In this document: positions 51,656-62,363 of the stretch, piece by piece | Numbering within the stretch: position 1 is the first letter of the stretch | Layout: each line of letters begins with the position of its first letter | Origin: Azolla caroliniana | Lineage: Eukaryota > Polypodiophyta | Assembly: GCA_043228905.1 (NCBI GenBank) | Contig: JBHGNT010000004.1 | Coordinates: 21,824,001 to 21,888,000 of the forward strand | Direction: 5' to 3' | Length of the DNA stretch: 64,000 nucleotides | Position numbers and translations under genes: made by a program | The notes under the pieces: model-generated | Seen by the model: only the letters and a program-made list of their open reading frames with translations | The model's database searches: none | Told to the model about the DNA's origin: nothing

Positions 51656-51915
51656 ACGACAGCAGCCTCGACAACCAGCACCAAGCAACACGGAAGTTCG
51701 CAAGAAGGTGGTTCGGGCCTTACGTGGTACAAAGCACCAACGACAACGGGACGTACCATCTAGCGGAGCTTGACGGCACGAGAATGGCGATACCAGTAGC
51801 TGGGAAGCGGATCAAAGCGTTCAAGAAGCGTCACGACAACGAGCCGGATCCGGATAACCTGGACCGGGACGACGAACGATCCGAAACCGAAGAAGAACCG
51901 ATGGGTGGGGAATAA
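51646..51915 (+). CDS. Element E integrase C-terminal module
   Basis: Reads VLVYDSSLDNQ, KFARRWFGPYVVQ (GPY/F-like module) and NGTYHLAELDGTRMA, ending in an acidic tail and TAA. No chromodomain. Confidence 0.85.
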   Translation: MLVYDSSLDNQHQATRKFARRWFGPYVVQSTNDNGTYHLAELDGTRMAIPVAGKRIKAFKKRHDNEPDPDNLDRDDERSETEEEPMGGE

Positions 51916-51951
51916 AGGCTGGACCGGTTTTCTCCGTCCCAACTCAATTTG

Positions 51952-51988
51952 GCGCATGCCGGTGGATGCGCGGTTAGGTGGGGGCGGA
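51952..51988 (+). promoter_or_regulatory. Conserved hairpin and polypurine tract of element E
   Basis: GCGCAT (51952-51957) and ATGCGC (51966-51971): the same hairpin as in A, B and G, with a paired base change. GGTGGGGGCGGA then abuts the LTR. Confidence 0.8.
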
Positions 51989-52599
51989 TGTCGTGAAGAA
52001 AACCGTCCACAAGCGGAATCGGTGCACCGGAGCGTAGGAACCGGCTCTTCATACACGTGCGCCTTATGTTGTACATAGAAGATCCTCGGTAGGTAGGAAG
52101 TTAATAGGAAACGGCTCCTTCCTTGCCTATAAAAGGAGGGAGACAAGGAGGGGGGGGGGGATCGCGAAGTAAGGGAGGACGAAGTGCTGTCGGATTGTGG
52201 GCCGAAGGCTTCTCTCTTCCAAACTCCATAGCTTCTTTCTGTGCAGGTTTCGGGAGGCTCGCGCTGCTCTGAGGAATGCCCGAGTGCTTCCGACAGCACC
52301 TCCAACCTACTTCTTCCTTTCTGTATGTTTACGAACAGGCATCGGCATCTGTTCGCCGGCCTGTTCGGTTGTAACCAACTTCGTGCTTGTTGTTTGTCTT
52401 GTTTATATTTATTTCTACATACATTCGTGTCTCTCTGTGTCGTTGTTGCACTCGCGTTTCTGTGTCGAAGGGCCGTGTCCCTGTGAATCTACGCTCGCAC
52501 CTTGTGGGTCTCTTCCCCTCCCCTTTTCTCTCTTGCTCTTCGGTACAGGACCCCCGAGGTCCCGCCTCATTCCACGCATCCGCAAAGGATACCTCGACA
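51989..52599 (+). repeat. Element E 3' LTR
   Basis: 611 bp, same length as the 5' LTR with scattered differences. A G-run at 52151-52160 and TATAAAA at about 52131 are seen. Followed by ACGT. Confidence 0.93.
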
Positions 52600-52770
52600 A
52601 CGTGTTCATCCCCAGGGAGAAAAGGACCAAGTTGGCACCCCATGCGATGAAATGCATATTTCTCGATTATGGAACCGATAGGGACTTCAGCTACCAGTTA
52701 TGGAACCCTGAGAACCGGAAACTAATCTGGAGCAGTGACGTAGTCTTCAATGAAGACTCTATCTTCTCTT
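52600..52770 (+). pseudogene. Element M integrase C-terminus, part right of E
   Basis: Reads VFIPREKRTKLAPHAMKCIF, LWNPENRKLIWSSDVVF, the copia integrase C-terminal segment, continuing RCEAYAV from before E. Confidence 0.88.
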
Positions 52771-52789
52771 AGCGGAACCAACAAAAAAT

Positions 52790-54561
52790 AGTTGGTAAAA
52801 AGGTATCCTTCGAAGCCGATAGAAGGACCATCCCACCAAGCCAAATCGGAGATTCGACATACAATCGAACTCGAACAAGCTGACAATATACCTGCTGACT
52901 CCGAATTGGTAGGAGGTTCACTCATCGAACTCGAAGACAAAGCCATCAAAGACAAAGTTGATTCGACAAGAGTCGAACAAGACAAAGTCAACAGGATGCA
53001 AGCTGGAAATAGAACCGAGTTGACAAAGTCCATAGGGGAGAACAACGTGACACCACCAAAATCCCAACTTGGGGGTCGGTCATCTAACAAGACTCCCGAT
53101 ACAACTGGTTCAACAAATGCCTATCGACCAATAAAGCCGATCGAAGGATCTGAACCAGTCATTTCGGCACTAAGGAGATGTGGACGAGTTCGAAGGCCAA
53201 TGGAATTCTATCAATTGGGCCTCGACTATGTCAATTACACCGATGCAGGTGAATCAAGCACATATGAAGACTTTTATATGTCTCAACCAATAGGCTTCAC
53301 GGCGATGGTGGAGGAAAGGCACCTTGTATGCCGCTTAAAGAAAAGTCTCTATGGCGTGAAACAAGCGTCGAGGATGTGGTACTAGAAGTTTGACTCCTAC
53401 ATTAGGCAGCTTGGATACTGTCGATCAAACTCCGACCCATGTATGTACATTTGGCAACTGGTCGACGAGTCTAGGATTTATCTGATCCTATATGTCGTCG
53501 ACATGCTAATTGTAGGTAGCAATCAAGCAGAGATTGGAAAGCTAAAGCAAAGCCTTCATGACAAGTTTGCGATGAAGGAACTCGAACAAGTCTGTCACAT
53601 ACTGGGCATGAGGATAGAGAAAAATCGGACGACCAAGACTCTCCAACTCTCCTAGTCCGACTATATCCGGAAGGTGTTGAAGTGCTTCAACATGGAGAAT
53701 GCGAAGCCAACACCAACACCGCTTCCGACATTCATCAGACTATTAGACAAAGACTCTCGTTCAACGGACAAGGAGAGAGAGCTTAATGGAAAGATGCCCT
53801 ACGCATCGGTCGTAGGAAGTATCATGTACACAATGGTGGCGACCTGACCCGACCTAGCCTATGTCGTAGGGGTGGTCAGCCAGTACATATCAAATCCGGG
53901 ACAGAAGCATTGGGAGTCCGTCAAGCACATCTTCATGTACCTGAGAGGGACCGAAGATACACAACTGACTTTCGGTTTGACAATCTCAACCGAAACCGAA
54001 GGCTACACTGACTCCAACTATGCTGGAAATATGGACAATCGGAAGTCAACATCTGGCTATATCTTCACCTATGGTGATGGTGCTATATCATGGAGCTCGA
54101 AACTTCAAGATTGCACAACCCTGTCAACCACGGAGGCCGAATGCATAGCAACATCGGAGGCAGTGAAGGAAGCGATCTAGCTGCAACGATTGTCTGTCGA
54201 TTTTTCAGCTACAAGCCAAATCAACCAACTAACGGTGACCATCTATTGCGACTCACAGAGCACAATACACCTCATCAACAATTGTGTCTATCATGCAAAG
54301 ACGAAGCATATTGAGGTGCAATATCATCACATCCGGGAGCTCATAACTAAGAAGAAGCTCGAAATTCGGAAGATCAACACTGAGGTGAACATCGTCGATT
54401 GCCTGACAAAGCCACTCCCAGATCAACGCTTCGGAGCGCTAAGGAAAAAGATGGGACTGCAAGAAGCGACCGAGCAAAAGAAGGTCGAACGAGGAGCAGG
54501 AGGTAAGTCGAACCGATTGACTCAGATAAGTCAATCTGACAGACTAGCCGAACCAGGCTAG
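52790..54561 (+). pseudogene. Element M RT remnant and RNase H
   Basis: 52792-53300 is the pre-RT linker. The first half of RT is deleted after FYMSQPIGF. It resumes HLVCRLKKSLYGVKQ; the catalytic site reads LILYVVDMLIVGSN (YVDD to YVVD). Stops occur at 53383, 53653, 53847 and 54178. RNase H reads YTDSNYAGNMDNRKSTSGY, TTEAECIATSEA, CDSQSTIHLINN, KTKHIEVQYHHIREL, VDCLTKPL. Confidence 0.88.
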
Positions 54562-54693
54562 ACATTGAACATATCTTTGTAGACTCGGCCACATGCCGAC
54601 TGACTTGTAAATATCTTGTAATCTAGGTTTATGGGGGAGATAACCCCAAACACATGTGCATGTAGAAAAGAGTAGTCCTTTTATGGGTGAGTT
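54562..54693 (+). other. Element M 3' untranslated part
   Basis: Contains ATGGGGGAGATAACC at about 54632, a possible polypurine tract, and a stretch before the LTR. No gene. Confidence 0.5.
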
Positions 54694-54978
54694 TGTTGGC
54701 ATAAAAGGCCGACTCCTTCCACTTTGTATCTGAGTGTGAACTCGTCCAAAGAGTTAGGGCTTATTATATAAGAGATAACCTAACATTGTAAAGAGAGACC
54801 TTTGGATCATTCTTGTATAGTGTCTCTAAGAGAGAGAGAGAGAACGTAATAACAAAGCTTCCATTAAAGCTAAAACTGCATATATCTTCTGTTTATTCTC
54901 TTGCCTTCCTTCTGTGTTGTTTGCTGAGCACATACGACTGATCCTCACACATACGTTTCCACAGATATTTGATATTCA
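54694..54978 (+). repeat. Element M 3' LTR
   Basis: 285 bp, TGTTGGCATAAAAGGC to GATATTCA. Shorter (GA)n than the 5' LTR. Confidence 0.88.
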
Positions 54979-56182
54979 GGTTGAACCTGATATCAGTCGG
55001 TCGGCTAGATGATGAAGGCTACACCAGAAGTATCCTGAACGGAATCATGAAGTTCAACAAAGGGAGCGTGATCGTGGCTCGAGCCCGACATATCAACACG
55101 TTGTACCTGATGCATGTCGGGAAGAAGTGAACGTGGTATTTGACACTATCGGTGAGCTTTGGCACAAAAGGTTGTGCCACATGAGCCAAAAGGGAATGCG
55201 GAGACTTGCCGAAGATAACCTCATTCCAGAGGTGAAAGACGTGCAGCTTGAGAAGTGCATCGATTGCTTGGCCGGCAAGAAAAACTGAAGCTCTTTCCGG
55301 ACAAGACCATCGATGAGACGGAATGCATCGCTGGAACTTGTGCATATTGATGTATGCCAAGTGGACACGAAGTCATATGTTGGATCGCAGTACTTCGTGA
55401 CGTTCATAGATGACCACAGCCGGAAGTTGTGGGTCTCACCGCTGAAGATGAAGGATGAGGTATTGACCGTCTTCAAGCAATTCCACGTGAGAGTGGAAAG
55501 AGAAACCAGCCAAATGATGAAGGCAATTTGAGCAGACAACAGAGGCAAATACTGAGGGTAGTTCAAGGAGTATTGTTGGTCAAAGGGAATCCGGCTCGAA
55601 TTCATAGTGCTGAAGACACCGGAGCTGAATGGATTGGCCGAAAGGATGAACCGGTCCGTAATGGAGAGAGTCAAGAGTATGCTTGCACATGCCAAGCTGT
55701 CCAAGATGTTTTGGGCTAAGGCATATGTAATAAATAGATCACCCTCTGCACCCTTGGACGGGGACACACCGCAGAGAGTAAGGACCGGTAAAGACATATT
55801 CTACCGGCATCTGAAGGTGTTCAACTGTCTCGCCTACGTACGCGTAGCAAAGGATAAGAGAGAAAAATTGGATCCAAAGTCCCGACCATGCATATTCCTT
55901 GGATACGGCAATGATGAGTTTGGCTATCGAGTGTGGGACTTGGTCAACAAGAAGGTTTTCCGGAGTTGGGACATAGTCTTCATGGAACACAAAACCATTG
56001 TCGATTGGAAGTCAGAGAAGAAGATGACGGGCTCCGAATCGACCGACCGAAATCGGTTGGAAGATGTAAGGACACATCCAGTCAGAAGCCAAATGTCAAC
56101 CGAAGACTATGATGACCTGCCTGGATTCGGACAAAGAACCGAATCGACCGAAGAAGAAGATTTGGACACCGGAATTGGATAA
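54979..56182 (+). pseudogene. Element I GAG-pre-integrase and integrase
   Basis: Reads RLDDEGYTRSILNGIMKFN; then in shifted frames ELWHKRLCHMSQKGM and CIDCLAGKK. From 55313: LELVHIDVCQVDTKS (first Asp), QYFVTFIDDHSRKLW, RADNRGKY. 55607-56182: ELNGLAERMNRSVMERVKSM (Glu present), FLGYGNDEFGYRVWDLV, then an acidic linker. Several stops. Confidence 0.87.
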
Positions 56183-57125
56183 GACCCCGAATTGGATTCG
56201 GATGAAGAAAAAACGGAGGGACCGGTGGTCGAGAACTAGGGAAGAAGATATCCTCTCAGGGAGAGAAGATCCCCCCAGAGATTTCTGGATGCAAAGCATG
56301 TGTTGCTGACTGACGAGGGGGACTGGAAAGCTTCAAAGAAGCAAAGAAAGACATCCACATCCACAAGTGGTTAAGTGCCATGCAAGATGAGATGGATTCC
56401 CTGCATGAGAACCACACATACGAATTGATGGAACTGCCGAAAGAAAATAGAGCTCTCCGGAACAAGTGGGTGTACAAGGTGAAACTGGGAGACGCCGGAA
56501 ATCCACCGAGGTACAAAGGCCGCATCGTGGTGAAGGGGTTTCAACAGAAGAAAGGAGTGGATTTGAATGAGATTTTTTCCCCGATAATGAAGATGATATC
56601 CATCCGGACTGTGTTGAGCAACTATACGTCAAGACATTGTTCCTACATGGTGTCCTCGATGAAGAGATCTACATGCAACAACTAGAAGGATTCGTCCAGA
56701 AAGGGAAGGAGCACCTGGTGTGCGAGTTGAAGAAGAGCTTATACGGACTGAAGCAAGCTCCCCGACAATGGTACCAAAAGTTCGACTCCTTCATGACCGA
56801 CCAAGGGTACCACAAGATGCACGCCGACCATTGCGTGTTCATGAAGAAATTTGACGAAGGCGACTTCCTGATACTCCTACTGTATGTGGACGACATGCTG
56901 ATCATCGGACTGGACCAGAATAAAAATCGGGAATCTGAAGAAGGCCTTGAACCGCACCTTCTCAATGAAAGATTTGGGTCCGGCGAGACAAATATTGGGA
57001 AAGCACATTGTCCGAGACCGGACGAAGAAGCTATTGTGGTTGTCACAGGAGAAGTACGTGACAAAGGTGCTCAAATGATTCAGCATGACGAATGCAAAGC
57101 CGGTCCGATCGACACTTCTGGCTAA
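56183..57125 (+). pseudogene. Element I reverse transcriptase
   Basis: 56380-56632 reads MQDEMDSLHENHTYELMELP, NKWVYKVKLGD, RYKGRIVVKGFQQKKGVD. A deletion or shift follows. 56637-57000 reads VLDEEIYMQQLEGFV, LKKSLYGLKQAPRQWYQKF and catalytic LLLYVDDMLIIGLD (intact YVDD). Frames break after 56930. Confidence 0.87.
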
Positions 57126-57718
57126 CTGCAAGCTGTCCAGGAAACAAAGCCTAAAGATCAAGATGGAAAAGTCAGAGATGATGAAGGTACCATATGCCTC
57201 TGCCATCGAAAGCCTGATGTAGGGAATGGTGTGTACCTGGCCAAACATCGTATGCAATTGGAGTTGTAAGCCGGTTTATGAGCAATCCGCCGAAAGGACC
57301 ATTGGGCAGCAGTCAAGTGGATACTCCAGTACCGAAAGGCACCTCGAGCTTGTGCCTCCGATTCGGCTCAAGTAAACCCCAACTAGAAGGCTTTATGGAT
57401 TGAGACATGTCGGTTGATGTAGATACCAGCCAGTCTACATCCGGATACGTCATGACATATGTAAGGGGAGTTGTATCGTGGTAGTCGAGGTTGCAGAAGT
57501 CCGTTGCACTATCAACAACGGAAGCGGAGTACATGGCAGCCGGAAAAGAGGTAATCTAGATGAAGGACTTCATCGGAGAGCTAGGGATCCAATAGGAGGA
57601 ATTTCGGCTCTATTGCGACAGTCAAAGTGTCATCCACCTCGCGAAGAATGCGGCCTATCATTCTCGGACCAAGCACATCCAGAGGAGATATCCCTGGCTC
57701 TGGAAGTGTGAATAATAC
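57126..57718 (+). pseudogene. Element I RNase H remnant, cut on the right
   Basis: Broken frames read SWLQKSVALSTTEAEYMAAG-like, MKDFIGELGIQ, and HLAKNAAYHSRTKHIQ, matching C1 at 11640-11830. It stops before the LTR, at the junction with H. Confidence 0.78.
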
Positions 57719-57734
57719 AATGGAGCAATTATGC

Positions 57735-57866
57735 TCATGATGTTAGCTTAAAGCTATAAAGAACAATAATTGTATATTGGACATGTTGGTTAACCCATAA
57801 CTCTCGATTATAACACAAGAGGTCACAAGTTCGGATCTTGACATGACCCTTGTCATGTCCGTAACA
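57735..57866 (-). repeat. Element H 3' LTR fragment with tRNA-like segment
   Basis: The minus strand starts TGTTACGGACATGACAAGG, similar in layout to the D LTR. On the plus strand 57778-57845 reads GTTGGTTAACCCATAAC and, later, CACAAGTTCGGATCTTG, A-box and B-box like, antisense to the element as in D and G. Confidence 0.7.
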
Positions 57867-57879
57867 TTATCCCCTGCGG

Positions 57880-58899
57880 CCAAATAATAGAGTTTTCGGT
57901 GTAGAAGCATGGAGTCCAAGATTTCTTCAACTTCATACTCATTACCAGACTCTAACTCGATGGGCGGTCGTCGAGCGGGTTGTCTCCCGGGAAGTACATA
58001 AGGATGGTAAACCTCCAAGAGAGATACATGAAAAACATCATGGAATCTGTGATAGTGGGGAGGAAGGTCGAGCCGATAGGCCACAAGATTGATACACTCA
58101 GAGATGCAGAAGGGGCCCAATTTTGTGTAATCTAGCTTGGCACATGGTCGTAATATTGCGCCGTAGTAGCCAAACCATGTCACCTACATGAAAGTTGGGC
58201 GCCGGAGCCCATAGATGGTTGGCGGTTGCCTTTTGTTGGTCTTGCGCATTAACGAGCTTGACAAAAGTTAGATCTTGGTGGATTTCTTTTAGACGACGTG
58301 CCCGCTCTTCAATCGAGGGGTTCACCAAACTTGAGGGAAGGGATATGCTAAAGCGAGGTTGGAAACCAAAGTTGGCAAAGAATGGGGAGGTGCCAATGGA
58401 TGAATTAAGGGTGTTATTATAAGCGAATTCAGCCAACGGGAGGAACGTAGTCCAATCGTCTTGCTGGTAACTCAACACACATCGCAGATATTGCGCTAGT
58501 ACCTGATTTACGCGTTTCGTTTGCCTGTCTGTTTGTGGATGGAAAGTTGTTGATAACTTGGTGGTGGTACCGAGAATATGGAAGAGAGGATTCCAAAAAT
58601 GGGAAATAAATGGGGCACCACGATCGGAGATGATGTCATCAAGCAACCCATGGAGGTGCACAACATTTGCCAAGCTTAGATCCGTTGTCTCTAAGCTTGA
58701 GATGGATTTGGAACATGGTATAAAATGCGACATTTTGGTAAATCGGTCCACAACTACCAAGATGGAGTCATGTCCCTCAGAGAATGGCAAGTTAGTGATG
58801 AAGTCCATAGAGATGGATGACCACGGCCGATCCAGTAATGGGAGAGGTCAATCATGGCCATGGAAAGGGTTGTTGAATATTCCTTCAATATTGCAATAA
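57880..58899 (-). pseudogene. Element H integrase
   Basis: 58808-58098: SMDFITNLPFSEGHDSI (first Asp), DIISDRGAPFISHFW (second Asp), FHPQTDRQTKRVNQ. In the last, the usual G-Q-T-E-R has become R-Q-T-K-R, so the catalytic Glu is Lys. 58183-57880: KLGPFCISECINLVAYRLDLP (GPF module) and EYEVEEILDS, the start of a chromodomain that is cut after KLYYL by a deletion to the polypurine tract. Confidence 0.85.
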
Positions 58900-58986
58900 A
58901 TATCAATTTCCCAACAATTTCTTCCAAACAATGAAAATATCATTTATGGACAACGACTTGGCAAGTAGATATGTGTATTATGCATG
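58900..58986. other. Short non-coding stretch
   Basis: No feature seen; ends with the left TATGCATG (58979-58986) of the MITE target duplication. Confidence 0.5.
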
Positions 58987-59492
58987 TAGCAATGGGCACG
59001 GTTCGGTTTCAAGGCAAAGAAACCGAACCGTTTATTTAAAACAAAAACCAAACCAAACCGTTTATGAACTCTCAATATTTAAACCGAACCATTTAATAAA
59101 AAAATAAAATCGAACGAGTTATGTCAAACTAATTAAACATCTAAATAAACAAAATACATTAAATTAAATTAGCATTTAAGTTAAATTTATTAAATCAATA
59201 AAAAAAACTTTAATTGAACCATTAAATTAAATAAACATTTAAGATAAATTAATTAAATCAATAAAAAACCAATAATTAAACCATTAAATCAATAAACTAT
59301 TAAGGTAAAAAAACAATTAACCAAAAACTTATAAACCTTTAAACCAAACCTATAAACCCGAGTTTTAAAACCGAACCGAAACTATTTGTCAAAAATCCAA
59401 ACCAAACCATTAAATATTTTTGGAACCAATAAACCGTTAAACTATGGCTTAATGGTTCGGTTTGGTTTGAGCCGAAACCGTGCCCATTGTTA
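58987..59492. mobile_element. hAT-type MITE, 506 bp
   Basis: Terminal inverted repeats TAGCAATGGGCACGG (left) and, reverse-complemented, TAACAATGGGCACGG (right). The 8-bp target duplication TATGCATG occurs at 58979-58986 and 59493-59500. The interior is AT-rich, rich in AAACC and TTAAAT words, without coding. 8-bp duplications and this type of TIR fit the hAT superfamily. Confidence 0.9.
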
Positions 59493-59500
59493 TATGCATG

Positions 59501-60118
59501 GCATGGAACCTTGAAACTTCTATTTAGTTTTAATCACATAGAATAGTAATTGTGAAGAGATGACTAGATGTTCCTGAACTTTAATAGACATGTAAAGATA
59601 ACATACAAGATGCAACGCATTTGGATGTAATAAACAATAATATTATCATTAATTTGGGCCACATAATGGAGTTACCAATTGACCTCTTACAATGGGGTAT
59701 CTTATACCTAAGGTTAAGTTGTTAGTAATTGACTCTTCCATTCATCACATGATTCCAAGAAGCTCTAATATCAACAATCAGACCTTGATTTATGCTCATA
59801 GCTCATAGATATAAAAAAACTATGTGAAAGCATCATAAAGGGGAACTACAAACAACATTCTCGAGGTATAAAAGGAAGTACATTGTCAAAGGTTTTACAT
59901 ACGATGTAAAATATCGTACAATTTTGGGTACTTGTGATTATGGTTGAACCTTGGTGTCAATCACATAATCAATGTGACCATATCAATTAAAAAATGACAA
60001 TTGCTTGTCATAAAAAACGAGACTATTATGCCGAATGTTGTTATGAATATCATACATCCAGAATAAACCTAATTGGGCTACCTTTTTCTCATCCAAAATA
60101 TGTTCACTTTCACTCCAC
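59501..60118. other. Intergenic region 3' of the P450 gene
   Basis: AT-rich, no coding frame or repeat recognised. The first part near 60080-60118 is probably the 3' untranslated region of the P450; no clear poly(A) signal was picked out. Confidence 0.5.
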
Positions 60119-60780
60119 CTAATCTAGAAGTATTGAATGTGGTATTCTTAATGTTGGAATAGCTATGATAGGTTGTGTACGAGATGCCACTGCTCCAAAT
60201 TTCTCAGACATATCCACTGCATTGGAGCCACTTGAAAGTGTCCAATCAAAGGTATGCACAAGGTTGGAGAGGGTGAGTTCAATAATAAGAAGAGCGAGGG
60301 GCTTTCCTGGGCAAGCTCGTCTCCCCATCCCGAATGAGAGGATATGAGATTTATAATCAAATTTTGTTTCATTGAAGTTCATATCACAAAATCTTTCAGG
60401 AATGAACTTATGAGGTTGAGTCCATACTTGGGGATCATTTGCAATCGCCCATGCATTCACAAAAACTCTAGTGCCTTGGGGTATGTCATATCCACCCAAT
60501 TTGCATGCTTTAGTTGATATGCGTGGAAGTAGTAAAGGTGCGGGCATGTGCCTACGAAATGTCTCTTTTATCACTGCTTTGAAGTATGGTAAGTTTGGCA
60601 AGTCTGCAGTCGTTACTAATCTTCCTTCACCTACCACATGATTTATCTCTTGTTTTAGCTTTGTTAGAATATGTTTATTGGACAATAACTCTGCAATTGC
60701 CCAATCAAGGGTCACTGATGAAGTGTCGATCCCTGCCGCAAGAAGTTCCTACAAAATGTCATCACATATTTGAAACTTTT

Positions 60781-60824
<44 letters not shown>

Positions 60825-62265
60825 GGTTAGGTGGTTTACATAGTAGCATCAAAGTCATAAATCTCAAGAAACCAAAGTTCCACCTTTGCCATGGGTTAGG
60901 CCTCTATCACATTTTGGGACTTCTTAGTAGTGAACCTATGAACAAGTTTCACCTTTCCAACATTGGAACCAATGTTTTGGTGAGCTAAAATATCCTTTTT
61001 TCCTAATTTTCTTGGCCAAATAGGACGCCAAGTCAAAAGAGGTCATTCACTCACTCTCTCTATCTCTATCTCAAGATACTAATATGGGTTTCATGAACAA
61101 GGCCCTAGTGTAGAACATGACCCCCAAAGGTGCACTTCCTAGATATACATACACTTTGTTTGGATGAACTAACATGAAATCTAACTAAGTGTGATGGAAA
61201 GGTAAAGTCTAGACAAGACACTATGGTAACTATAAAGAGTGACCAACTCTTGGCAAAGGTCAATGAATGAGACACTACCAACAATTACATTGTTATATCA
61301 TCGTGGACTTCCTCAACAACATATGTATATGTAGAGAGAGAGAGCCTCACCATGAGAACAGCCTTCACTTTGTCTCTGCTAAAATCCTTGGTGGCCAGGA
61401 GCTCGGTCACAAACGCGTTGGGGGGCAAGGGGTCATTGCTAGATTCGATATGTTGTATCGCGGCTTCTAGAAGGTTCTCGAACGAAGAATGCCAAGTGTC
61501 CATGGCGCGCTTGATCGGGTAGTCAAGGAAGCCGAGGAGAGGGATGAAGTCCCCAATGACGCCAGATTGGAAGAGTATGACGAATTGGCGGAGGATGTGG
61601 CGGAAGTTCGTGGGGCCACTAGTGGCCGAGGAATTCGGGTGAGGCGAGCAGAGTAAGGAATTGGCGAGGGGTTGGCCGAAGAGTATGCGCGATATAATGT
61701 TCTCGAGGAGGGATCGAATCGTGGACGAGAGGTCGAGGGGAGCGCCCGCTCGGGTCTGGCTGATTCGGTTGAGCATATGCCGGACCTCATCTCCGATGAT
61801 GGGCTGCCACATCGAGTGGATGCGGTGTGCGGAGAAGAGGCGGAGCGTGTAGAGCGTCTTGGTGCGGTGCCATCCCGCGGTGCACGGGCTGTTGAAGACC
61901 GCGAGCTCCTGCCGGCCATAGAAGAGGCGCCGGAGGCTCTCCAGGGGCGGCCGGCATGCCAACAACTTGTCATTGGTGTGGAGTACCTCGTGTGCGAGCG
62001 AGGCGTCGGAGATGACCACGGCCGGGATGCATCCTAGCTGGAGGTGCATGATTGGTCCGTACCGTGCGGCCAAGCGAGCCAGTGTCCGGTAGGGCGTGGG
62101 GCCTCGGAGGTGGAGGAGGTTGCCTAGGATAGGCAACCCAAGTGGCCCAGGAGGCCTGGGTTCAACAACACCTCCTTCCACCTTGGTGGTGCCCTTCACA
62201 AACCATAAGATCACTAGTATTAAGGTAGCTAGTATCATGATCATGCTCATATATTGATCCTCCAT
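60119..62265 (-). CDS. Cytochrome P450, A-type (CYP71 clan), two exons
   Basis: Exon 1 is 62265-61351 (305 codons) and exon 2 is 60748-60119 (209 codons plus TAG), giving 514 residues, normal for a plant microsomal P450. The intron 60749-61350 starts GTGAGG and ends TTTTGTAG, phase 0. ATG at 62265 is the first in-frame ATG. Residues 6-25 are a membrane anchor, followed by the proline hinge PRPPGPLGLP. I-helix AAGIDTSS (oxygen binding), K-helix ETFR (ExxR), PERF, and heme loop FGMGRRACPG with the Cys ligand are all present. The intron sits just before the I-helix, the usual site in A-type P450s. It is a heme-thiolate monooxygenase of the ER using NADPH-P450 reductase; substrate unknown. It resembles CYP71-clan families of phenolic metabolism (CYP75/98/703/78-like), but no family is assigned. 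Exon 1 is GC-rich and exon 2 AT-rich. Confidence 0.93.
60784..60821. repeat. (CT)n microsatellite in P450 intron
   Basis: About 18 CT units, near the intron 3' end; on the gene strand it is (GA)n. Confidence 0.9.
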
Positions 62266-62363
62266 TGCGACTGTCAATATGTATTGTAAGTGTATTGTAT
62301 TGTAATTTGTATTGTATGTCTCTTAGGCCCTTTTGTTCTTGTATAGTGTTTTCCAAAAGCCAA

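Larger units (their letters stand above)
32155..52599 (+). mobile_element. Element E: Ty3-type LTR retrotransposon, pol-bearing member of the A/B/G family
   Basis: 611-bp LTRs at 32155-32765 and 51989-52599. Internal parts at 32766-37674 and 51176-51988 encode Gag, protease, RT, RNase H and integrase; F is inserted in the integrase core. Flanks ACGC (32151-32154) and ACGT (52600-52603) are a 4-bp duplication with one C-to-T change. LTR ends, primer site, pre-PPT hairpin and Gag agree with A, B and G. RT wording (GYDQFQLAVESRD, LPQGGTNSVAHMV, MPFLDDI) and integrase wording (HPTYPPTIHFKWIVDLV, YLVLAREDLTN) look like Ty3 elements of fungi. Several stops make it inactive. Confidence 0.9.
29751..54978 (+). 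mobile_element. Element M: Ty1/copia retrotransposon, split by E
   Basis: LTRs at 29751-30045 and 54694-54978. Primer site at 30048, Gag, knuckle, protease, integrase to 32154; then element E; then integrase C-terminus, RT remnant and RNase H from 52600. It is inserted in element I, where VRHILEVQ continues as LNLIS after the right LTR. Flanks AATTG and GGTTG agree at three of five bases. The RT catalytic YVDD has become YVVD and many stops are present. Confidence 0.87.
20179..57718 (+). mobile_element. Element I: Ty1/copia retrotransposon, plus strand, split by J and M
   Basis: Pieces at 20179-21494, 29602-29750 and 54979-57718 join into one copia element: LTR, primer site, gag, protease, GAG-pre-integrase, integrase, RT, RNase H. 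J sits in the protease (5-bp duplication CATCC) and M at the protease/GAG-pre-integrase border. Its proteins are close to C1 and K, but with many stops. Its 3' LTR is absent, replaced by element H at about 57718-57740. It is the outermost and oldest shell of the five-level nest. Confidence 0.88.
57735..58899 (-). mobile_element. Element H: Ty3 chromovirus relic, minus strand
   Basis: The minus strand has integrase core (58899-58098), integrase C-terminus and start of chromodomain (58183-57880), polypurine tract GCAGGGGATAA (57877-57867) and the first 130 bases of a 3' LTR (57866 leftwards). RT and all upstream parts are absent, and the LTR is cut at the I junction. Confidence 0.82.

Noticed and set aside
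62266-62277. P450 start upstream of 62265
   Set aside because: The extra codons begin with TTG; the first ATG in frame is at 62265 and gives a normal membrane anchor.
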